Positions 1-6,414 of a stretch of 6,915 nt of DNA are shown here, piece after piece. Source of the stretch: an uncultured Planctomycetota bacterium (GTDB taxonomy: Bacteria; Planctomycetota; UBA1135; UBA2386); contig CAIYFF010000267.1 in the NCBI GenBank assembly GCA_903925435.1, positions 1 through 6,915 of the forward strand, written 5' to 3'. A program made the translations under genes and the position numbers. Numbering within the stretch: position 1 is the stretch's first letter; the number at the start of each line of letters is the position of its first letter. Under the pieces are notes generated by a model, which made no database searches, was not told the origin of the DNA, and worked only from the letters and a program-made list of their open reading frames with translations.

Positions 1-481
1 CCAGCAACTCGTCGCGCCGCGCGAGCACCGTGCTGCAGATCACCGGGTTGCCGTCGAACAGCGTGTCGAAGTCGATCCGATCCGGCACGGCCCGTTCGCG
101 GTTCTTGGCCGGCCCAATCGTGTCGCCATCGACGACGAACGCGTCACAACACACCGCGGGAGCGTCGGACGACTGCATCGCGAGCGCCTGGGCCTCCAGC
201 TTGCGCGGCGCAAACCAATCATCCGCATCGAGGAATGCGATGAGCGGAGCAGATGTCGCTTCGACGCCGCGATTGCGCGCAGCTCCTGGCCCGCGCTGCT
301 GCTGCCGAATCACCGTGGCTCCAGCCTGCTGCGCGATCGCTGCAGTGCGATCCGTCGAGCCGTCGTCGACCACGACCACTTCGTCCGGCTGCAGCGATTG
401 CTCGCGGAGGGATCGCAGCGCATCGCCGAGATACCGATCGGCGTTGAATGCCGGGATCACGACCGCGACGCCGGACTTCAC
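1..481 (-). CDS. Family 2 glycosyltransferase, N-terminal part (3' end off the window)
   Basis: This gene encodes the first 160 residues of an inverting GT-A glycosyltransferase, which would move a sugar from a nucleotide-sugar to a growing glycan on the cytoplasmic side of the inner membrane. Visible signs are the opening strand VAVVIPAFNADRYL (residues 5-18), the nucleotide-binding stretch VVVVDDGSTD (35-44), the GPGAARNRG helix start (64-72) and the DXD-type metal site LDADDW (84-89). The start chosen is a GTG at 481. It overlaps the flippase stop codon as GTGA, has GGAGG five bases upstream, and puts the conserved beta strand at residue 5 as is usual in the family. The 4-base overlap indicates translational coupling with the flippase, so a role in the same polysaccharide pathway is inferred. 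The donor and acceptor sugars cannot be told. The C-terminal part, including the catalytic base region, lies beyond the left edge. Confidence 0.93.
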   Translation of the reverse strand, partial: MKSGVAVVIPAFNADRYLGDALRSLREQSLQPDEVVVVDDGSTDRTAAIAQQAGATVIRQQQRGPGAARNRGVEATSAPLIAFLDADDWFAPRKLEAQALAMQSSDAPAVCCDAFVVDGDTIGPAKNRERAVPDRIDFDTLFDGNPVICSTVLARRDELL

Positions 482-2004
482 GCGGCCCTCCGGCGCAGCT
501 TTGCGACCACTGCGCGCGCGATGTCGCCGAAGTAGGAGAAGTCCGAGGCTTGCACCACGAGGCAACGCCAGGACTCGATGCCCGTTCCGCGCGAATAGGC
601 CCACACCGTGTAGATCGTCGAAACGACGTAGGCGACGGTCGACGCAAGAGCCGCCCCGCACGCGCCGTATTCCGGCATCCAGAGGAAGTCGAGCGCCAGC
701 ATCGTCGCCATCACGATCGACTGCGCATACACGCAGACTCGCAACTGGTCGCGTGCGGCAAGGTCAGCCTGGAGCACCTTGGACACCGTGAACGCGATCG
801 TGCCTGGCGTCAGCAGCACGAGCGCGCTGCCGACTGGATCGCTCCAAGTCGACGTCCACGGGTCGCCTTCCTTGCCGGCGAGCCACGTGATCGTGCTCAT
901 GATCGGATCGACGACGACGATTACCGCACAACCTGCGACGAGCGACACCGCGAGACCAAGTCGCGAGAGCACCGGCGTCAGCTTCTTCGCTTCGTCGTGG
1001 CTCGAGCCCGCGACCTTGCTGAAGAACAAGTCGCGCATCGCCTCAGGGAAGTGCCACACGAGCTCCGCCCACGTGACCGCCATGCTGTAGAAGCCGACCT
1101 GCGCGAACGTCACCTCGTCGAGCATGACGGGATGCAGCACGAGGCCATCGCGCAACGTGGCCGGCACCGGGTTGACCGACGAGTTCCAGTTGCCGAGCGT
1201 CTCTTGCAGCAGATCCTGCGGCCCGAACATCGCAGGCAACATGTCGACCGTCGGCACGAACAGCACGCCGAGGACGAGCAGGTCGATGCGGTGGTTGAGA
1301 TACGTCAGCGTCGACGTGAGGTTGGCGCGCCAGCCGTAGCGCAAGCCTGCGCGGAAGAACGTGCGGTCGAAGCCAAATCGCACGCTGACGAGCTTGCGAA
1401 CGAGCCACAGCACGATCACGGTGACGATGGCCGTGGAGACGAGCCGCCCCCATGCGACCGCAAGCGGCACGTCGCCGCGTTGCACATCGCCGCCAAGCAG
1501 GAAGTACACCGCGAAGAACGACGGCAAGAACGCCACCGAAGTCACGAGGTGCACGATCCCGTAGTCGCGAACGCTGCCTTGCGCCAACTGCACCGAGTTG
1601 CCGTAACTCGACACCAGCAGCAGCGGCACGACCGCGCACCATGGCACCGCGAGCCACGGGCTCACAGTCCAACGCGGATCGATCCACGGCAGCACATACA
1701 GCGTCGTAAACAGCGCGAGCAGCGACAGCGCGCCGCCCCACACGACTGCCACCGTGAGCGTGGTCGAGAATGCTTGCTGCGGATGGAACCTGCGTCGGCG
1801 CAGGAAGTAGACGATCGAGGTCGCGAGGCCGAGGTTGGCCACCGCCATCAAGACAAACGGCAGGGCCGCGACGATCCCCGACTTGCCGTGCTGGTCCGGC
1901 TGGTTCGCCGTCAGCAGGTACAAAACGAGGCCGCCGCCCTTGTCGACCGCGACGACGAGCGCGTGCACGACGAACGTGAAGACGACCCAGCGGCGAAAAT
2001 TCAT
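478..2004 (-). CDS. Polysaccharide flippase, Wzx/MOP superfamily
   Basis: A 508-residue integral membrane protein that should flip lipid-linked oligosaccharide across the inner membrane during exopolysaccharide or O-antigen assembly. Roughly 12 hydrophobic segments can be picked out, at about residues 7-30, 44-67, 82-106, 117-132, 148-171, 181-205, 228-250, 302-316, 347-372, 389-410, 427-443 and 447-468. Family-like motifs are the NHRIDLLVLG segment (237-246) and VGFYSMAVTWAELVW (303-317), both typical of Wzx-like proteins near the middle of the fold. In most relatives these two motifs are a few residues apart; here about 50 extra residues (roughly 250-300) separate them. A shorter extra stretch is at about 376-390. 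The ATG at 2004 has AAAGG six bases upstream. Its end overlaps the next glycosyltransferase by 4 bases. It lies 93 bases after the HDOD gene. Function is assigned at superfamily level; the substrate is unknown. Confidence 0.88.
   Translation of the reverse strand: MNFRRWVVFTFVVHALVVAVDKGGGLVLYLLTANQPDQHGKSGIVAALPFVLMAVANLGLATSIVYFLRRRRFHPQQAFSTTLTVAVVWGGALSLLALFTTLYVLPWIDPRWTVSPWLAVPWCAVVPLLLVSSYGNSVQLAQGSVRDYGIVHLVTSVAFLPSFFAVYFLLGGDVQRGDVPLAVAWGRLVSTAIVTVIVLWLVRKLVSVRFGFDRTFFRAGLRYGWRANLTSTLTYLNHRIDLLVLGVLFVPTVDMLPAMFGPQDLLQETLGNWNSSVNPVPATLRDGLVLHPVMLDEVTFAQVGFYSMAVTWAELVWHFPEAMRDLFFSKVAGSSHDEAKKLTPVLSRLGLAVSLVAGCAVIVVVDPIMSTITWLAGKEGDPWTSTWSDPVGSALVLLTPGTIAFTVSKVLQADLAARDQLRVCVYAQSIVMATMLALDFLWMPEYGACGAALASTVAYVVSTIYTVWAYSRGTGIESWRCLVVQASDFSYFGDIARAVVAKLRRRAA
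487..491 (-). promoter_or_regulatory. Shine-Dalgarno site of the family 2 glycosyltransferase
   Basis: GGAGG on the minus strand, five bases before the GTG at 481 and inside the last codons of the flippase gene. It is the best ribosome binding site in the window. It fixes the GTG start and supports coupled translation of the two genes. Confidence 0.75.
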
Positions 2005-2076
2005 CGCGCGCCTTTGGCTCCGCTGCTCGTTGCGTTCGTCGTCGTGCGCATCGCGTTCAAGGTCGTCTCGTCTTGG

Positions 2077-2094
2077 GCAGCGCGTGCGCGCCGC
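2077..2094 (-). terminator. Small GC-rich stem-loop after the HDOD gene
   Basis: On the minus strand, GCGGCGC-GCAC-GCGCTGC folds into a 7-bp stem (one G-U pair) with a 4-base loop, beginning four bases after the HDOD stop codon. The G-U pair becomes an A-C mismatch on the plus strand, so the hairpin is better as minus-strand RNA. No U-run follows, so it may be a weak attenuator, a 3'-end stabiliser, or chance in GC-rich DNA. If active, it would partly separate expression of the HDOD gene from the flippase. Confidence 0.25.
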
Positions 2095-2097
2095 AAC

Positions 2098-2970
2098 TCA
2101 CCAAGGCATTTCGGAAGCAGCAAAGTCCTCGCCGATGCGAGGCAGCAGCGCGTCGAGTTGCTCTTGGTCCACGCCGACCGTCGCAAACACGTCGCGATCG
2201 ACTTGCGGCGCCGCCGTGCCGATCGTGGACGGCTTGCCTGCCTGCCACGCGAGCGAATCGGCGAGATGGATAAGCGACGATAGCGAGCGATGGAACGGAT
2301 CCTTGTGGGGCGCGTGATGGTAGCGAATCGCGATCGCAAGGTCTTCGGGCAGCGACCACTTGATCGCGAGCACGGATCCGACGTCTGCATGCGTGAAGCC
2401 GAACTCTTCCATCTCGACTTCGTGCTGCGGACGGCCGCTCTGCGCCGCCTTGCGCAGGCACGCGAGATACTTCGGGCACGCGCGCTCCAGCAGGATGATC
2501 TTGCCGATGTCGTGCAGCAGGCCCGCGATATAGAGGTCCTCTGCATTGCTGTCGGCGAACTGCTCCGACTGCTGCCCCAGCGCGCGAGCCGCGACGCCGG
2601 TGTAGATCGCATGCTTCCAGAACGCGAGCGGATCGAAGTGCTGGATCGGCTCGCGCTTCTTGCCGAACGTCGAGAACACCGCGGCCTTTAACGCAACCTT
2701 CTTGGTCATGTTGAAGCCGAGCACCGACACGGCGAGCTTGATCGACGACACGCGAACGGGCAGCCCGTAGTAGGCCGAGTTCACGATGCGCAGCATGTTG
2801 GCCGCGACGGCTGGATCCTTCGACACGACGGCGGCGACCGTGTCCGCGGACGCGTTTGCTCCGGCGGTGACCTCGTTGATCTTGGTCAGCACCTCCGGCA
2901 TCGTCGGGAGCTCGACCGTCGTGTTGACGAGGCTGAGGATGTTGATTTGCGGTCCTGCCGTCGTGGGCAT
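2098..2970 (-). CDS. HDOD-domain signalling protein
   Basis: A 290-residue cytoplasmic protein that is essentially one HDOD domain (an HD-hydrolase-related output domain found in bacterial signalling). Motifs in order: LPTMPEVLTKI (21-31), KDPAVAANMLRIVNSAYYGL (51-70), the helix FWKHAIYTGVAARAL (117-131), AGLLHDIGK (149-157), HADVGSVLAIKWSLPEDL (194-211), HH at 218-219 and HLADSL (235-240). The histidines and aspartates at positions used by metal-binding HD enzymes (H120, H153-D154, H194, H218/H219, D238) are all present. HDOD proteins are nevertheless mostly thought to act through protein contacts rather than catalysis. No receiver, GAF or EAL domain is attached, so it needs a partner. The ATG at 2970 is supported by an in-frame TAG three codons upstream; the nearest GGAG lies 12 bases away, so initiation may be weak. 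It is first in a row of minus-strand genes leading into polysaccharide functions, so a regulatory link is possible but unproven. Confidence 0.92.
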   Translation of the reverse strand: MPTTAGPQINILSLVNTTVELPTMPEVLTKINEVTAGANASADTVAAVVSKDPAVAANMLRIVNSAYYGLPVRVSSIKLAVSVLGFNMTKKVALKAAVFSTFGKKREPIQHFDPLAFWKHAIYTGVAARALGQQSEQFADSNAEDLYIAGLLHDIGKIILLERACPKYLACLRKAAQSGRPQHEVEMEEFGFTHADVGSVLAIKWSLPEDLAIAIRYHHAPHKDPFHRSLSSLIHLADSLAWQAGKPSTIGTAAPQVDRDVFATVGVDQEQLDALLPRIGEDFAASEMPW

Positions 2971-3098
2971 GGCGTTCTAGGTCTCCGGGCGTCCCTATCG
3001 GGCCCAAGGCATGGTCGGCTTGAGGTCCGAAGCCCCGGCGGGCGATGACAGCCTGCCGCGGCTGCCATCCAGAGCTTCTCGATCCCCCCAAAACCCCC
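2971..3098. promoter_or_regulatory. Divergent gap between HDOD gene and sugar transferase
   Basis: This 128-base gap must carry the start signals for the minus-strand HDOD gene and the plus-strand sugar transferase, because both genes begin here and point outward. I see no convincing sigma-70-type -10/-35 pair and no strong operator. A 5-bp hairpin (CAGCC/GGCTG, 3049-3064) is too weak to call. The right end is an unusual C6-A4-C5 run next to the transferase start codon. Confidence 0.4.
3084..3098 (+). repeat. C6-A4-C5 homopolymer tract abutting a GTG start codon
   Basis: CCCCCCAAAACCCCC lies directly before the GTG at 3099. It occupies the place where a Shine-Dalgarno site would be, so the transferase lacks a normal purine-rich ribosome binding site. 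On the minus strand it reads G5-T4-G6. Confidence 0.6.
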
Positions 3099-4292
3099 GT
3101 GAAGATCCTCTTCCTCTGCCACCGCGTGCCGTATCCCCCCGACCGGGGCGACCGCATCACGACGTGGCACTTCCTGCGGCACATGCTCGAAGCGGGCCAC
3201 GAAGTGCGCCTCGGCTGCTTCTCGGAGGAGGACCGCGACGCGGAGGCCGTGGCGTTCTTGCAGAAGCGCTGCAAGGAAGTCGCTGCGCCGCGCATGTCGC
3301 GCAGCTGGCGCAAGCTCCTCAGCCTTCGCGGACTGCTGACCGGCCAAGCGCTCACGGTGCCGTTCTTCTCCGACCGCAGGCTGCGCAGCACGGTCCGTCG
3401 CTGGATCTCGGAGTCGAAACCAGACCTCGTCTACGTCTACTCGTCGTCGATGGCGCAGTACGTGATGTCGCTGCCGTCCGTGCGCAAGGTGATGCACTTC
3501 GCCGAACTCGACAGCGACAAGTGGCTGCAATACGCGAAGGCCAGTGGGCCGCTCGGGCGCTGGATCTACGGCCGCGAATGGAAACGGCTGCTGCAGTTCG
3601 AAGCCGCGGTCGCGCGCGAGTTCGACCTGTCGATCGTCGTCAGCGACGTCGAACGCGAGTTGTTCATGCGCTGCATCCCTGGCGTCGATCCAGCCGTGTT
3701 GCCAAACGGCGTGGACGTCGAGCACTTCGCGACGAAGGGCGATGCCGAGCGCGGCGCACACACGCTCGTGTTCACCGGCGTGATGGACTACGAGCCCAAC
3801 GTCGACGGCGTCACGTGGTTTGCCGACGCGTGCTGGCCCGAGCTGAAGCGCCGTTACCCTGACGCGCGATTGCTCGTCGTCGGCTCGCGCCCCACCGACG
3901 CGGTCAAGGCGCTCGCGCAGCGCGATGGCATCGAGGTCACGGGGCGCGTCCCCGAGACGCCGCCCTACTTCGACCGCGCAAGCGTCGCGATCGCGCCGCT
4001 TCGACTCGCGCGCGGCGTGCAGAACAAAGTGCTCGAAGCGATGAGCATGGCGTTGCCCGTGGTGTCGACGACGCAGGCCGCGCAAGGGCTCGGCGAAGTG
4101 CCGAAGGGCACCGTGCGCATCGCGAACGATGCCGCGACGATGATCGCGGCGATCTGCGACCTGTTCGACCATCCGCAGCAAGCGCGCGCAGAAGGGCTCG
4201 CCGCGGCCGCATTCGTGCGCGAGCGCTTCGGGTGGCCCGCGATGCATGCGCGGCTCGACGAGAAGCTGCGCGCGATGGGCTTGCGCGCCTGA
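3099..4292 (+). CDS. Family 4 glycosyltransferase, PEP-CTERM/EpsH1-associated sugar transferase type
   Basis: A 397-residue GT-B glycosyltransferase that would add a sugar to a lipid-linked exopolysaccharide precursor in the cytoplasm. The sequence closely follows the family I know as the sugar transferase associated with the PEP-CTERM/EpsH1 exosortase systems (TIGR03087, stp1). Hallmarks are VKILFLCHRVPYPPDRGDRI at the N-terminus, LRGLLTGQALTVPFF (76-90), SSSMAQYV (115-122), the AELDSDKWLQYA block (135-146), VLPNGVDVEHF (200-210), LVFTGVMDYEPNVDGVTWF (223-241), and APLRLARGVQNKVLEAMSMA (299-318). The last carries the conserved glutamate (E313) of the nucleotide-sugar site. The GTG at 3099 is preferred because it starts the protein exactly at the family's first beta strand. 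An in-frame ATG at 3045 would add 18 residues (MTACRGCHPELLDPPKTP) that do not look like the family. Neither start has a clear ribosome binding site. It diverges from the HDOD-flippase-glycosyltransferase row, suggesting one polysaccharide locus. No exosortase is in the window. Confidence 0.92.
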   Translation: MKILFLCHRVPYPPDRGDRITTWHFLRHMLEAGHEVRLGCFSEEDRDAEAVAFLQKRCKEVAAPRMSRSWRKLLSLRGLLTGQALTVPFFSDRRLRSTVRRWISESKPDLVYVYSSSMAQYVMSLPSVRKVMHFAELDSDKWLQYAKASGPLGRWIYGREWKRLLQFEAAVAREFDLSIVVSDVERELFMRCIPGVDPAVLPNGVDVEHFATKGDAERGAHTLVFTGVMDYEPNVDGVTWFADACWPELKRRYPDARLLVVGSRPTDAVKALAQRDGIEVTGRVPETPPYFDRASVAIAPLRLARGVQNKVLEAMSMALPVVSTTQAAQGLGEVPKGTVRIANDAATMIAAICDLFDHPQQARAEGLAAAAFVRERFGWPAMHARLDEKLRAMGLRA

Positions 4293-4304
4293 GCGCGCGC
4301 AAGC
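4279..4304. terminator. 10-bp perfect hairpin between convergent genes
   Basis: GCTTGCGCGC and GCGCGCAAGC pair perfectly around a 6-base loop (CTGAGC) that contains the TGA stop codon of the sugar transferase. It ends 10 bases beyond the stop codon of the converging sugar dehydrogenase gene. The symmetry means the same stem forms in RNA from either strand, which fits a bidirectional terminator. There is no U-run on either side, so it is not a textbook intrinsic terminator. Confidence 0.55.
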
Positions 4305-4313
4305 GGCGCTTCG

Positions 4314-5540
4314 TCAGTTGCCCGCGCCGCGGCGCGTGAGCCGATAGACCTTGCCGTCGAAGCAGGTGATCAGCAGCTCGCCGTTGGGTTCCTCTGCAAA
4401 GCTCGACAACTGCGCCGGCGCGCGACCGATCTCGCGCACATTGGCCTTTGCCCCATCCTTGCCCGGCGTCGCGGCCCAGATGCGGAACGTCGCGAAGTCG
4501 CCGTAGACGAACGCGCCCTCGATCTCCGGCAGCGCGCTGCCGCGGTAGACATGACCGCCGGTGATCGACACACCGTCTTGATGCGGATACTCGGCGACAG
4601 GCGGGATCGCGTCCTTCGGGACTTCCACGTCCTTGCGGAACTGCTCGGTGCCCTCCATCACGTTCCAGCCGTAGTTGCCGCCCTTCACGAGCAAGTCGAC
4701 TTCTTCGATGCGGTCCTGGCCGACGTCGCCGCACCACAGTTCGCCGGTCTTGCTATCGAACGAGATGCGCCACGGATTGCGCAGGCCGTAGCACCAGATC
4801 TCGCCGCGCGAGCCCTCTTCGCTGACGAACGGGTTGTCCGCAGGAATCTCATACGGCTTCTCCGCCGTCGCGTTGCGCACGTCGATGCGCAGCACCTTGC
4901 CGAGCAACGACGACTTGTCCTGCCCGAGCTTGAACGGATCGCGCGCCGCGCCGCCGTCGCCGAGCGCCACGTAGAGCATGCCATCGGGGCCAAAGACGAT
5001 CGTGCCGCCGTTGTGGTTGCCGAACGGCTGGAACACCGTCATCGCAACGAACTCACTCGCGACATCGACGACGCGCGCGCCTTGGTCGTCTTGCTTGGTC
5101 TCGTAGCGCGCGATCACCGAGCGCCGCGTCGACTTCGCCTTGCGGCCTGGCTTGACCTCGCCTTGCGTGGGGTCGGTCTTCTCGGAGAACGAGCACCACA
5201 CGCGACCGTTCTTCGCGTAGTCCGGGTCGAACTGGAAGCCGAGCAGCCCTTCTTCCCAGTTGTCGACCAGCACGCGCGACGACAAGTCGAGGAACAGCGC
5301 GCGTTCCTTGCTCGCATCGTCGTGCGACACGGACCACACCTTGCCCGTCTGCTCGACGACGAACGCGCGACCTTGGTGCAACGCGTGGAACGCGACGAAC
5401 AGCGGCTTGTCGAACTTGTCTTGCGCAGACAGCGTGCGGACAGACTCGACGGCGAACGCGGGCTTCTCGGAGTCCTGCGCAGTGAGCGCGGCGGAAAGCA
5501 CGATCGCGGACGACAACGCGGACAACAGTCGAAGATGCAT
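4314..5540 (-). CDS. Secreted PQQ-dependent sugar dehydrogenase-like protein (glucose/sorbosone dehydrogenase family)
   Basis: A 408-residue six-bladed beta-propeller of the glucose/sorbosone dehydrogenase (GSDH) family, whose known members oxidise aldose sugars in the periplasm with PQQ and calcium. The N-terminus MHLRLLSALSSAIVLSAALTA is a Sec signal peptide, with likely cleavage after ALTA before QDSEKP. Visible family motifs are WEEGLLGFQFDPDYAKNGRV (95-114), GNHNGGTIVFGPDGMLYVAL (174-193), LGDGGAARDP (193-202), GLRNPWRISFD (252-262), GGNYGWNVMEG (287-297), ITGGHVYRGSALPEIEGAF (326-344) and VYGDF (345-349). H176 matches the catalytic base of soluble glucose dehydrogenase, and R254-N255 match the PQQ-contacting pair. 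The ATG at 5540 is chosen because it begins the signal peptide; an in-frame TTG at 5576 would put 12 charged residues in front of it. There is no good ribosome binding site. Many uncharacterised homologues have this fold, so PQQ use and substrate are inferred. It diverges from the ABC ATPase. Confidence 0.9.
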   Translation of the reverse strand: MHLRLLSALSSAIVLSAALTAQDSEKPAFAVESVRTLSAQDKFDKPLFVAFHALHQGRAFVVEQTGKVWSVSHDDASKERALFLDLSSRVLVDNWEEGLLGFQFDPDYAKNGRVWCSFSEKTDPTQGEVKPGRKAKSTRRSVIARYETKQDDQGARVVDVASEFVAMTVFQPFGNHNGGTIVFGPDGMLYVALGDGGAARDPFKLGQDKSSLLGKVLRIDVRNATAEKPYEIPADNPFVSEEGSRGEIWCYGLRNPWRISFDSKTGELWCGDVGQDRIEEVDLLVKGGNYGWNVMEGTEQFRKDVEVPKDAIPPVAEYPHQDGVSITGGHVYRGSALPEIEGAFVYGDFATFRIWAATPGKDGAKANVREIGRAPAQLSSFAEEPNGELLITCFDGKVYRLTRRGAGN

Positions 5541-5582
5541 GGCGCGGATTACGTGATGGCGCGCTCGTTCTGGCAAGGGCCG

Positions 5583-5603
5583 CGATGCACTTCGTCTGCA
5601 TCG
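5583..5603. promoter_or_regulatory. 21-base dyad in the divergent gap: possible operator
   Basis: CGATGCA and TGCATCG form perfect 7-bp arms around a 7-base spacer. The dyad lies in the 98-base gap (5541-5638) between the divergent sugar dehydrogenase and ABC ATPase genes, where a shared regulator could bind. A related GATGCAT sits at 5534-5540 over the dehydrogenase start codon. I cannot assign a regulator, and no clear -10/-35 elements are visible beside it. It could also arise by chance. Confidence 0.3.
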
Positions 5604-5638
5604 ATGCGCGGTCGACTTCGGCGGCGTTGGCGGACAAG

Positions 5639-6412
5639 ATGTCCCCGATGCTGCGACTGCAGAACCTGCGCAAGTCCTACGGCGCGTTCACGGCGCTGCA
5701 CGGCCTCGACCTTTCGGTCGAACGAGGCGAGATCCTCGCGCTGCTCGGCCCCAACGGCGCGGGCAAGTCGACGACCGTGCGCTGCATCACCGGCTTGCAG
5801 ACGCAAGACAGCGGAACGATCGAGATCGACGGCGTCGACGCCGCCGCGGATCCGCAACGCGCGCGCCGCGCGACGGGCTACGTGCCCGAATTGCCGCGAC
5901 TCCACGACGCGCTGACGCCGCGCGAGTTCTTGCTGCTGAAGGGTCGCTTGTTCGGCATGGCCGACGCGGAGATCGAATCGCGCGCGCAACGCATGCTCGC
6001 AGGCTTCGGCATCGACGCGCGCATCGACGATCCCATGGCGCAGTTCAGCAAGGGCATGCAGCAAAAGGTGTCGCTCGCATCCGCGCTGCTGACCTCGCCC
6101 AAGCTGCTCGTGCTCGACGAACCGCTGTCCGGCCTCGACGTCGAGACGACGTTCACGGTCAAGGAAGTGATGCGCTCGTTCGCGCAACGCGGCGGCGCCG
6201 TCCTCTACTGCAGCCACATCCTCGATGTCGTGCAGACCGTCGCGCATCGCGTGGCCGTGCTCGGCAAGGGGCATCTGCTCGCGTGCGGCACCGTCGACGA
6301 ACTGCGCGCAAAGGCGGGATCCGGCGCAAACGCGGACCTGGGCAGCGTCTACCGCCAACTCACGCAAGCGAGCGATCCAGCAGCGGCGGCAGCGCAGATT
6401 CTCGGCGACTGA
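5639..6412 (+). CDS. ABC transporter ATP-binding protein, ABC-2/NatA-like
   Basis: A 257-residue ATPase subunit that would power an ABC-2 type exporter from the cytoplasmic face. Motifs, numbered from the ATG at 5639: Walker A GPNGAGKST (37-45), GYVPE at the Q-loop position (80-84, glutamate in place of glutamine, common in NatA-like proteins), signature FSKGMQQKV (136-144), Walker B LLVLDEP with catalytic E161, D-loop SGLD (164-167), and H-loop H193 in YCSH. All parts needed for ATP hydrolysis are present. The start is ATG 5639 or ATG 5648, since the conserved fold begins at MLRLQNLRKSYG. A longer reading from 5585 adds 18 residues not seen in the family. No permease gene lies next to it: the downstream gene is on the other strand and the upstream gene diverges. 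Its membrane partner must be elsewhere, unless it acts alone. The substrate is unknown. Confidence 0.93.
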   Translation: MSPMLRLQNLRKSYGAFTALHGLDLSVERGEILALLGPNGAGKSTTVRCITGLQTQDSGTIEIDGVDAAADPQRARRATGYVPELPRLHDALTPREFLLLKGRLFGMADAEIESRAQRMLAGFGIDARIDDPMAQFSKGMQQKVSLASALLTSPKLLVLDEPLSGLDVETTFTVKEVMRSFAQRGGAVLYCSHILDVVQTVAHRVAVLGKGHLLACGTVDELRAKAGSGANADLGSVYRQLTQASDPAAAAAQILGD

Positions 6413-6414
6413 TC

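Noticed and set aside
448..2283. A 611-codon open frame on the plus strand
   Set aside because: It lies antisense to the flippase and part of the HDOD gene. The product is almost all R, H, D, E and Q with no domain motif, as expected from the complement of GC-rich coding sequence. The minus-strand genes have clear motifs and membrane segments.
3049..3064. Small hairpin CAGCC/GGCTG upstream of the sugar transferase
   Set aside because: Only 5 bp with a 6-base loop; such stems are common by chance at this GC content.
3084..3140. Possible G-quadruplex on the minus strand from the C-runs
   Set aside because: The runs (at 3084-3089, 3094-3098 and 3135-3140) are only three with one very long loop, so they do not meet the usual four-run pattern.
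2057..3391. A 444-codon open frame on the minus strand
   Set aside because: Overlaps the HDOD gene in another frame and runs antisense into the sugar transferase. It only reflects the lack of AT-rich stops in GC-rich DNA.
2886..4247. A 453-codon open frame on the minus strand
   Set aside because: Antisense to the sugar transferase, which has an unmistakable family match. The product is rich in R, H, E and A and has no motif.
5876..5890. Glutamate in place of the Q-loop glutamine in the ABC ATPase
   Set aside because: GYVPE is normal in the NatA/ABC-2 subfamily, so it is not a sign of a broken enzyme.
4551..5915. A 454-codon open frame on the plus strand
   Set aside because: Antisense to the sugar dehydrogenase and then out of frame within the ABC ATPase. 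It crosses a divergent promoter gap and has no recognisable domain.
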